Made by a program: the position numbers and the translations under genes. This document shows, piece after piece, positions 31,601 through 41,800 of a stretch of DNA of 64,000 bases. The number at the start of each line of letters is the position of its first letter. Within the stretch, counting starts at the first letter, position 1. This stretch comes from Limnomonas spitsbergensis (taxonomy: Eukaryota; Chlorophyta; Chlorophyceae; Chlamydomonadales), in contig JAYJMM010000104.1 in the NCBI GenBank assembly GCA_037349105.1, forward strand, positions 2,390,001 through 2,454,000, read 5' to 3'. The notes beneath the pieces are model-generated. The model ran no database searches. It was not told the origin of the DNA and worked only from the letters and a program-made list of their open reading frames with translations.

Positions 31601-34600
31601 TACTTCAGATTGGGGGTGACCCTTATACGTTCCCACATTTTTTGAGGGTTGAAAGTTAGCCCTCCTCCGACCTCCTTGTTCCAGACCACCATGAGGTCTC
31701 GACCCCAACCTCGCTCCCTGACCCAGGTAAGACTCACCTGAGGGGTCCACCCCTGTCGTGTACTGTTGGTTCCCGTCGACATCCACGTAAACCAAGCAAT
31801 TGTCTAAGTAGCCTGAGGAGAGAAGGATGGAAAGGTGGCAAGGGATGGAGGGTGGTGTTCAGGAGCGTGGAGGAGGCCGGAGCGGGCAGGGATATGGGCA
31901 AGTGTAAAATAATAAGTGGCAAGGGATGCTGTGCTTAATTACGAATAAATGGAGACCAGGAAATGATGATAGATGAGATCTTATGCTCAGATACTCAAGG
32001 ATGGGTGGGAGAGCGTGCTGCAGTAGTGCATTCCTTTTTAAGTTTCAACCTCACCAGCATATGCAACACCCGAGATGACAAGAGCTGGGTCCTGTAGACT
32101 TGGATTAGGGGGGGAGGGACGAGGAGGGGGAAAGGGAGGAGGAGGGGAAGGAGGGGGGGAAGGGGGAGAAGGAGGGGGAGGACGAGGAGGGGGAAAGGGA
32201 GGAGGAGGGGAAGGAGGGGGGGAAGGGGGAAGAGGAGGAAGAGGAGGAAGAGGACGAGGTGGGGGAGGGGGAGGGGAAGGGGGTGGAGAAGGAGGAGGGG
32301 GGGGAAGGAGGGGAGAGGGAGGAGGTGCAGATTGCTGAGGTGGCGGTGGGAGCGGCATCAGCCCTGCTGGAGGAGGAGATGGTGGAGCTGGCGATCCACC
32401 ACATATTGGGTTACGCAGAGTCGTGGCAACCACCCCACAGCTCGTGGTGATGCCCAGCAGGTTGCCTGGTTGGGAGCAGCTCATCAGGTTTGTCAGAGCG
32501 AAGAAGGAGATTTGGTTAGAGAGCGTTTGGAGGTTTGAAACAAAGGTCTGGGCGCTGGCCGGGCCGGTGGAGATGACTGTCAGGAAGAGAGGCCGCATGC
32601 TGGGACTGCTACCAGCGCTACAGATGGGACCGGGGGCAGCCACGTCGACTGAAGCCATGAAAGCGGCCTTAGTGGCCGTTTGAAATATGAGGCAGGTGGG
32701 CATTATTGGGCTGGACGCATTCCAAGTCAGGATGAGCGTGATGACGCAGGTCTGGAAGAAGATGGTGGGAGGGGCTGGCGGGGTGGCAGTCAATGAGGGC
32801 GGGGGTGAAATTGCAGGTGGCGGCCGCGGTGGGAGAGAAGAGGGCGGGGGCGGGGTTGAAGCGGTTGGTGGAGGAGACAGGAGCGGCAGAGATGGTGGGG
32901 GAGATAAGGGGGGCGGGGAGGGAGGAGGGGGAGGCTTGGGGGAGGGTGGGGGAGAAGGGGGAGGGGATTGTGACGGTGGCTGAGGTGGAGGGGAGGGAGG
33001 TGCAGGTGGGGGTGCGGGTTGTGGTGGGAAGGTGAGAGGTGGGGAGGGGATTTGTGGTGGTGGTGGAGGTGGTGGGGGTGAAGGTGGAGGTAATGGAGAG
33101 ATAGAGGGAGGGCACTGTGGGTTGCGTATTGTGTTGGGGAGCACGCCGCTGGTCGTTTCCACGGACAGAGCATTGTCTGCCTCGCATTCGACGAGGCCGA
33201 TTGCCAGGAAGAACTGCAGCTGCCGGGCGGGGTCGAGTAGGTTTGTCGTTAAGGCCAGCGTCCCTGCAGCGTCCATGGTGGTGAGGAAGAGGGACAAGGA
33301 TCTGGAGGTGGGGACGGTGCATGGCTGCCCTGGCCATTCGATCTGCACTGAACCCAGAAAGGCCAGCTGGTTGGCCACCTGGAAGTGGGCGCAAGAGGGA
33401 ACGAGGGTGGAGACGGCGGACCAGGTGAGCAGGAGTGTGAATGTTTGCGGGGCCAAGGGGGAGGGCGGTGGGCGGGAAGTTGATGGCAAAGGGGGCAGCT
33501 GAAGAGCAGGGGAGCCATTTCCGCATGGTGGCACTGAGAAAGAGCCGGACAGTGCTCCACAGTACGACCAGACGTCCATCACGTTATCAGCGGGCAGCGT
33601 ACAGTCCAGCAGGCCGACGCGAGCAAAGAAGGTGGCCTGGCTTGCGAGGTCGTTGAGGTTGGTGGAAAGCCTCTGCGTGCTGTTAATGTCTGCGGTAGTG
33701 AAGGTGATGGCGAGTCCATTGAGACCAGAGGTCAGGGCACTGCAGGCCACGCCGAGGGGGTCATAAAGAGTCACGCCCGACAGCCATACTGACTGCGTTG
33801 CGGACAAGTAGGAGGAGCAGTTTGGCGCTGTGGGTGTTGATGCAGCCCAGTAGAGTCTGAGGCTGAACTTGCAGGTGTAGGCTGGAGGGGGGGCGGGGGG
33901 AGGTGCAGGGGGGGGGAGAGAACGAGGAATGGGGGGAGGGGGGGGAGGAGGGGGGGGCAGGACGCGGGGAGGTGAAGGAGGGGGGCTCCTGCATGGGGGC
34001 ACCCCAATGGACCCTGATAGGACTCCGCAAAACGACCAGATGTCTAGAACGTTGTGGGCAGGGTCCGAGCAGTCCAACGGGCCGACCAGCGAGAAGAAAT
34101 CAGCCTGGTATGTGCTGGCATTGAGGTTTGACGCTAGCAGGGCTGTGCTTGCGTTGGTGGAGGTGGTGAATAGAATGGTCAGGCTCCTAGTGTTGGGGCC
34201 CATCCCGCACGTCACACCGGGGGGCTTTTCCACAGCAACTCCGGCCAAGATCGTGGTCAGTGCGGCCACCACAAAGGATAGGCAGCTGGGGGGTGTCAGA
34301 GAGGAGGCAGCCCAGGACAAGGTCAGTGACAGCTTGCAGGTGGAGGGTGCGGGAGGGGGGAGGGGCAGAGGGGGCGAGCGGGCAGGGGGGGGCGACGGTG
34401 GGGGCCTGGGAGGGGAGGGAGGGGAAGAGCTGGGTTTGGGAGGTGCTGGTGGGAGGGGAGGGGGAGGTGTTGGTGGAGATGGAGGAGAGGGGGGAGAGGG
34501 GGGGCTGGGTGGGGCCAAGGAAGGAGAGGGAGAGGGGGGGTTGCATTGTGGGCTGCCTAGGGAAGTGACCTCTACCCCACACGAGTTGGTAACTGAAAGA

Positions 34601-37126
34601 GAGCTCCAGATCTGGGTGCAGTTGAGTAGATCTAGCATGGTGAAGAAGCGGATCTGGAGCGAGGTGTCAGCCAGGTTGGCCGCAAATGTCTGGCTGCTGG
34701 CCTCGTTCGTTGTCATAGCCGTAACGAGCAACGCGTTGATACCTGGGGCGGCGGTGCTGCAGGCCACTCCCGGGGCCTGGGTCTGTAAGTGGAATGGGGG
34801 AGGGGGGCACAGGCAGGCTGGGGTCTGGGGGCTTGAGGGTTCTAGGCCTGGGATTTAAGGTTCAGAATCAAGGGAGCGAACTGCTCCTGATGCTGAGGAA
34901 CATGCCATCCATGCAAATGATGCAATTCAAATCAAAGCTTTTCGCAGCGGGGACACATTCCATACAAGTTCAGAGTATGTGTCCCTCTTTGTTCTGAAAT
35001 TATTTGGGAGCATGACCATTCCTTATGAATTTGATCATGCGTCATGAGTGTGATCATTCCTCAAGGGTATGAACATCTCTGATGATTTTGAATACTCATC
35101 AGGGGTATGAAGTATGAACTTGCCTCAGTAGTGTGAACATTCCAACACGTTATTTCTAACCCACCTGGACGGACGTCAGGAAGGTCGCGAGTGTGGATAT
35201 GCCAAACAGTTGGCACGTGCGCGTCGTTGCAGGTGATGGCCACCAGGTGAGCAGCAGGGTGAGGGTGCAGGTCTGGCTTTGGAGCAGGGACCGGGCCGGC
35301 AACCTCGCAACGGGGGAGGTGGCGGGGGAGAACTCGCCTGAGCTGTTCAAAGAAGGGCTGCACGGGGTGACTGAGGAGACAGGAGGCAGGTGGGGGGAGG
35401 GGGGGTAGATGGAGTGGGGTAATGATAAGGTTTGGCGTTCAGAGAGTTTCAGGATGAGATTTTTGGTTTGGAATTTTTTTTAGGGGCCAGTGGAAAGTTG
35501 GGGAGGAGGCTGAGGTTTGCCAAGCATCTATAGTCATGTGTCCCACACAGCAACACATTCGCATCTTCACCAGGAGTGTCCCATGTTTGATTTGAATTTT
35601 AAATCCACCTGCGCCTGTCCTTTGCGGCAGGGGCCTTCTACTGGCCAGCCTTTTGACTTCAGTGTCCTTGACATTACGGGGTCCTCTATAAGCATGGGCA
35701 CTCTAGCCCAACAGTTGACTCAACCTTGGACCAAAAGCTCCTGACCAAACATGGAAATCAAATTCATTCCTCTGAAAAGCGACCTGAATCTGTGTGCCGA
35801 GAATTCTTTTAGTTTTGGGTTTGGCTCAAGATACTCCTTTGGGCGACAAAGATAGTGCACATAAAAGTGTGGGACTGGTGCCCTCTATCCACCTGAGATG
35901 CCTACCACCAATGCTGGCCAAGCCCAGCTGGCTGAATCCTGAACTTAGCTCTCACCAGTGACTTGATTTTGGGGATCAATAGAGAAGCAAGCTTCTGTGG
36001 GCAGGCCCCCAGCATACAGCCGGTAAATAACGCAGGAGGCCTGGCCTTGCAGCCTGCCCTTCATCGGTGATGCATCCTCCTCGCTGCTGTCAAGGTCGAA
36101 GGTGATGCTCAGCAGGCTGCCAGACGGGTGAGGGGAGCTGCCCTTCTGCTGCTCCACGCTGCTGGCATGCACGGCCTTTGCAGTTAAACCCTTTCTGCTG
36201 CCGAGCTCAAACATCCCCTCATCTTCCTCAGCATCAGCGGGGGAGCCGTAAGAGTGGGAGTCCCGCTCCTCCTCGTCCTCCTCCTCCTCCTCCTCCTCCC
36301 TCTCCTCTTCTACCCGTCTGCTCTCTGGGAGCAGGCCTCCTGCAGCTGCAGCACCAACCTCTGGCGAGGGCTCCTCCAGGCGGATCAGCGTCCAGGAGGC
36401 GGCCGGATCCAGGCCCAAGATCTGGTCCCCCTGCAGATCTGTGAAGACGTCTAGGCGGATAATGCGCTGGATGGGGGCGGTGTCCAGCCCGGACGGCAGC
36501 AGCACAGCACCACGCAGCTCTGTGAGCGAAAAGGTTGTCAGGGACAGGAGCAGCACCTGCTGATATGAGTGGTGACCGGGCTGTGGGGCATGCCCATTTT
36601 GTTTCTTTGCTGCTGCTGCTGCTGCTGACTGGGAGGCCAGGGTCACATTGTTGCGGCATGCCATGACAAGGTTCAGAGCTGTGCCGGCTGGCATGCGCTG
36701 CTGGGAGAGCTCCTGCAATGCCAAGGGGCCCAGGAAGCAGCCGATTTGGGCCCAGCCGGGGGAAGCGGTGTCGGTGGCCGACGGTGAGGTCAGCGGATTC
36801 AATGAGATGAGGGGTAGGGAAGCGGATGTGGTACCGCTGGGCGTCTGGAGAACGCAGCTGCAGTGGGAGCCCGTGGGCAGCGTGGTCCTCTCGACGGAGA
36901 AGTCACCGAGCCTCAACCCCACTCCGTGATGGTACACGCTTTTGTCATCTGCTAGGTAGAGAAGGCGCGCCGGGGGATTCCGTGTTGCAAGCTTCAGAGA
37001 GGCGTGTGACTCGTCGATGTCGGAAGATGATACCCCCCCTCGAGCTGACGGTGTTAGCAGCAGAGAAGCTACCACATGCAACAACAGCCACATTCCCCTG
37101 CGTCGTCTGGACCACAGACCAGTCAT
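25606..37126 (-). CDS. gene B: paralogue of gene A, secreted single-pass membrane protein with five six-cysteine domains and PPSP rods
   Basis: Eleven exons: 35956-37126, 35165-35370, 32055-34782, 31738-31812, 31131-31225, 30494-30613, 30170-30292, 29608-29709, 28510-29001, 28071-28253 and 25606-26850. They total exactly 2180 codons. The start at 37126 gives a signal peptide (GMWLLLHVVASLLL). The N-terminal domain matches A: RLLYLADDK against RLLFLPDTK, then GCFLGPLALQEL against GCYLSPAALQEM. It has an acidic EEEEEEEDEEE run of its own. Five six-cysteine domains follow; a typical one reads CKFSLRLYWAAS..C..C..FTT.D.NST..NL..Q..FF..GL.DC..CG..PPC. They are separated by proline rods. Next come the membrane-proximal module (VAYAGYLDNCLVYVDVDG, PLAAPGGSTSISPLSSLL, MRKAIQAGFNIS), the helix at 26632-26709, and the tail. 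Six exons match A in length and phase exactly. Same proposed role as A. Confidence 0.88.
26155..26184 (-). other. conserved cytoplasmic motif DNPLFCVSER (gene B)
   Basis: Counterpart of DNPLFCASER in gene A, placed at a similar distance after the transmembrane helix within otherwise poorly conserved tails. Confidence 0.7.
26632..26709 (-). other. transmembrane helix of gene B
   Basis: A stretch of about 26 hydrophobic residues (ATLYIIIGAAAGAAVLVGA) is followed by the basic stop-transfer QRRKRR. Confidence 0.85.
29213..29310 (+). repeat. short interspersed repeat copy in a gene B intron
   Basis: TAGGCGCCCACGCGGCCGAGC, AT spacer, GAGCAGGGCCCAGAGGTG, then TTGTTACAAAGTT and CACCCACAGCCT. The lead-in CCTTTTGTCTGTCCCTTCAC at 29153 matches that before the copy at 8158. 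The tail (TTACAAAGTT..CCACCCACAGCCT) recurs alone at 45125-45170, so the full unit is probably about 150 bases. Confidence 0.6.
30860..31065. repeat. CATGCAC-type 7-bp repeat in a gene B intron
   Basis: Runs of CATGCAC and CATGCAT lie inside a larger duplicated block of roughly 95 bases, recognised by CATCACTACATCAT and TCCATGCATCATGCATCATG. It creates open frames rich in MHHAPC that are artefacts. Confidence 0.8.
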
Positions 37127-38865
37127 AATTAAATAAACACTTAGTTGTCGTGTTAATTTTGCTACATGAGCATGAAATGTCTGTGGAGGGATCTGCGATG
37201 TGGGCGTTTGTTGCACGTTTGTTGCAAGATGTACGACTCATGTGTGTCGGTATTTTTTAGATTTCATTTATCTACGCGGAGAGAACATGGAAGCGCTTTG
37301 CAAACTATTATCTCTTTTTCACCGGGGCATATGGTCGGGCACTAGTTACATATGAATCGCCTCGATTCGGAACCTTTGCATCATCCTTAGAGGCGCCCGC
37401 CAGAGCCCACATGCACCCCGTGTAGAAGCAACAGACATGTTCGAACCAGGGTTCGAACATTTGTTGGCAGAAAATCAGCGTAGAAATAATACGAACCATT
37501 GACATGGTAATTTTTAATGCGTCGAGGCCTTGGATTCCTAACCCTTCGTGAAAGAACTCCGCTACACACAGCCGCAGCAACGCTTCTGAGCGCCACTGAC
37601 TTTCACCCATGCTCCCCATACAGCTGACATGGCATGCCTCTTTATAACTTCCTACATCTCTCTGCTACCTATTAGCTGACCTTCGCAATAATATTCAATT
37701 TTCAGTAGCAACCATATTTATATTTGGACAAATACTGTTGAAATCCTGAAAAACCACCGGCCGGAGAGGAAGGCTCCAAGGGAACACATGAAGCACAGGA
37801 ATACAACCAGCAGTCAGTGTGCTGCTGCCTTGTTTTTTCGCCAGGCCGCTCAAAATGGAGGCTGTTATCTAGTGCTGTTGGACTAATGCTGCTTAGGGTG
37901 TGCTGCCCCTGCATGCTAGATTCACAGTGGATATCAACGCTATCCAGCGATATGTCTTGACAACCGGATCCAAAAACCACTTCAGATGATCACCACAGAG
38001 TACAGGAAATAGGAATCCCGCTTTCGAATCTGTTCAGGAAAAAGAGGTACACCATCTGGCTGCATCCCCACCGAACAAAATGATGCCGCCAGCAGGGCTG
38101 CCAGTTGCACCAGGCCCGGCAATTGTTTCAGGAACTCATGCCGCAGCTTGGATAGACACATGCACACAGGTTGAGAGCTCCGCCTGGGCCTGGATCTTCT
38201 CACCCAGCACTGATTCAATAGGAGCACGAGTCGCGGTAGAGCAAGTGATCGCCATCAGCCATCAACATAAGGAGAGGAGGAGCACCGTATGCACCGCTCT
38301 GAGCAAGGAGAGGAGGAGCCCGTCGCTCTTACATAAACCGAGCCGCGCTACGTGACTAGCATCATCCAGACAGAGTCGAGTACTAGCCACGAGTCGACCT
38401 ACAGCATCACCATTCACCGCGGACATCCAAAAGGAGGAATGGCGTTTGCAGACAGGAGATCTGGTCACGGAATCACAAGAAGCCAGCAAGGAGCAGCAGG
38501 TCAGTAGGTCACACTCTTCGGTAGTCCTTAGCTACCCAGGTTGCCTGGTCGCACAGGAGTCCCATACTAGGTCATTGCAGAATTGCCAATTTTGATATAT
38601 ACCGTATATAGACCTTACCAATAAAAACACCCAATGAAATTTGCAATTCTTTGCTGTTTGCACCGCGTGTGAAACTGATGCAGCCTGGTGCTAGCCAGTC
38701 ACGGTACCAACTATACCAACAGCAATATGCCATTTTCAGAGACAGGCAAGGAAGGGTCACTTCAGAACTAGAACCATCCATCCCACCGACTGCACCTTCA
38801 AGACCCAGGTCAATCACCCCGCCGTACATAACTCGCATCCCATCGGTCAGACTGACACCACTTCA
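37127..38865. other. intergenic between gene C and gene B, with possible coding fragments
   Basis: Contains the presumed promoter of B. A minus-strand 103-codon frame (37308-37619) includes an 11-bp palindrome and cannot be told from chance. Near 38060-38240 a minus-strand frame reads like protein (VPETIAGPGATGSPAGGIIL), with a stop just before it; it may be a gene fragment. A short AGGAGAGGAGGAGC duplication lies near 38271-38316. Confidence 0.4.
37437..37460. repeat. perfect 11-bp inverted repeat, 2-base centre, upstream of gene B
   Basis: ATGTTCGAACC, AG, then GGTTCGAACAT form a near-continuous palindrome about 310 bases upstream of the B start codon. It could bind a dimeric protein or form a cruciform. 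No such element was noticed upstream of A. Confidence 0.7.
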
Positions 38866-41800
38866 TTACATCCGGCTGCTGGGGCCCTCAAGGGACGCCA
38901 AGACCTGCGCCGCCGCCCGCCGGCCAGTGTCCATGGCTCCTTGGACGCACGGGTTGAGCGCTGTGTTGGTGGCCTCCCCTGTTAGAGGCAGTACAAGGCA
39001 CAGTACGGAGGAACAGGGTTCAAGCGGGATGATCTGCTGCTGCAGTGGCAACGACAACATCACTACGACAACAGCCCTAATGCCAGGTGAGAGAGGCTCA
39101 GGCAGTTAGTTGGTTGCAGTCTTGTATATTCTGATAAGGAGTTTCCAGTGCTTCGTTTGAATGAATCGTTCATCTGAGGAAGGACGGGCCTGAAGGGCTG
39201 AAGGGAGAGGCAGTACGCATGGCAATGTGGTAGTGGCACGGTCGCACACAGTACAGAACTGTACATTAAATTTATCAGAGATGGCTTCAGGACTGCCGAG
39301 GGATCACAACGACGGATAATGATCGCAACAAAGTGGATGAGATCCTCCTCAGGCAAGGGTCACTCCTGTTCGGTAGTTAGGGTTTAGGGTTGACAGTCAA
39401 GGAATCCTAAACCACACACATAGGCCTACGGAAGCTGAAACTAGAATGCGTCTCGCCATATTTAAACCTCACCTGCAAAGAAGAGCGTCCCTGATACCGG
39501 TCCTGCCAGCATATCGCGGTCACCCAACCGCGCTCCGAGGGTGGGGTAGCTGTAGCCACCCCGTGTAAATTTCTCCTTGCCCCAGTCGCAAACCTGAAGC
39601 AAAAGAGTGCAGAGGAGGGAAATCGACATGGCTCGCCATTTTCTGAACTCTGCTTTAAGTGTTTGCCGTTGCACAGCTTGGCCGCCCTTCTCAAACCCCT
39701 GTTAAGATAAAAGGGTCTCCTGAAATCATGCCAAAGGGTCCAAAAGCAGTGTGAAGCCACGACACCAAGGACGTAGTTGAAGCGTCGCTCCTTCAGCATC
39801 GCGATACCTGTAGGTGTAGTGGCTCCACAAGCAGGACCCAGTCCACCGGGCTGGACTCTCTCAGAAGTCTACACTGCTGGTATGCTGAAGGACCATGCAT
39901 CAGGGCTTGCCATCTTTGAATGACAGAATGTCTTGTCCCTTAAGCCTCAGACAGCACGACCGGCACATCCAGCAGCTGTTGTGTGTGGACGTAGCATCGG
40001 CCTCTCTGAAAAATAAGCATGGGCTCACGGAGAGCAGCTACGCCGATTGTCCGGGCGGGCTGCCTCAACCATCTTCCTTTCAAACCTATCTGATTGCCTA
40101 CCATATATTAACTCCTATACTCTTAAACAAATGAAGGCTGCACTGCCCTCTCCATACACCCAGCGATGAAGTTTCCCAACGCAAACGAACTTACCACTCC
40201 CTTGGACAGGCTGTTCGTGGCAGGTCGAGCGTTCCCGTCTGCCGCGAAGACCTGGCGGCACAAAGCAAGAGGGAGGTGTGAGGTAGTGGGTGAGCCCTCG
40301 TCCAAGAGCAATGGCACACAGGCATTGCAAGTGATGACACAAGGCCCTCGAATCTGTGATCAAATGCGTACATAAATATGCGGAAGACTGGCTTGGGGGT
40401 GCATTGTATGCCAATATTTGGGCAAAAAAACGACAAAAATCACAAAAAGACACTTTAAATACGGTTTCATACAAATGAAAAAACTGGTCATGAGCATCTG
40501 GTATAAGACCATATGCCTCTGCTCCCCCCTCTCGCTCTCATCGCCTTATCTAGCCCCCTCAAAAGGGCGTGCAAATCCCTCTATCAAGCTCAAGATACTA
40601 TCCCCGCCTAACTCCTATTCCCCGATGCCATTCACGGTGGGCGGTCCCTAACCGCATACCCCAGCCTGGTGCAGCCAGCATCCTCTCCGCCCTCCCCGCT
40701 GCTCTTCCCTACATACCTGATCTAGCTGATCCAGGAACGCTTCTATGGCCGCAGCCTCTGTCATCAAGGACACCGCGTCGGCCTTCTCTCCGGCAATGAA
40801 GCCTGTGATGATGTTAGGATAGCCCTGCAGAGCGGAGGGGGCTTCGTTTTATTTTATGTGCATTTTGATTTAATTTGCTTTGATTGGAGGAAATGAGGGA
40901 GGGAGGACTGGAGGCGTGGGTGCGAGCTTTGGATTCTTGCTGCAGGGGCCCTTGTAGCCCAAGGAGGCGCAAAGAGGGGAGGGGGGACGCGGCAATTTGA
41001 AGGTACACTGAGGCAGAAATGATGTCCTCTACGACCAGTTGCTCCCTGCCCCCCATTCTCCCCCCTCCTCCCTCCCTCCCCCCCCCCTCTTTCTCCCTCC
41101 CCCTCCTCCCCATCCTTGACTCATTGCTGCGCCACCCACCCCACCTCTCCCGGAGCCGTTTCTTGGTACTGAATCATCCACATCTCTGGGACAAATGAGC
41201 CCGGGCAAATGAGGTCAAACCTGCTCAAATGAAAGGGAGCAGGGCGTGAGGCATGTAGGACAAACAGGGACCATATCCCCCAAATCCTAGATTAGGGATG
41301 GTCACAAAATCCCATCGAGGGAGTACAAAAACGTCTGCGTGTCTCGCAAGGAGGCCTGCTTCCTTCACAACCACACGCATGCTGGCCATGCCATGGCCGA
41401 GAAAGAGGGGAACAGAGGCGATGGGGCGGACAAATACAGGTTGGCTCCCCCTAGAGTCAAGGCGACACACCAGGCATGGCTTGTGGACCTGAAACTAAAC
41501 GTCACACATGGAGAAGCACGCCTCTGCTAGCAGTAACGACCACATGGCTGCCGAATCCGGTCCGCCCATTGTTTGGAGGGCGCCCCCCCCGGCCTATGGG
41601 GCTTGCCTTGTAACTACTACCTCTTCAAATCCCATGTTGATCCTGTGACAGACGTAACGCGCACCAGGACAACACATGCCCTCCTCTGCAACTATTTCTT
41701 CTGACTCCCCTTCATAACCTTGCGAAAGCGATCCTAAAGCTTTCTGTGCCGAAGACTGACACATTGGCCTGTCAGCATCCCTCCCCTCACATGTTGTCAG

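Noticed and set aside
39365..39392. TAGGGTTTAGGG as telomeric repeat
   Set aside because: Only two units, inside a polyamine oxidase intron; not a telomere tract.
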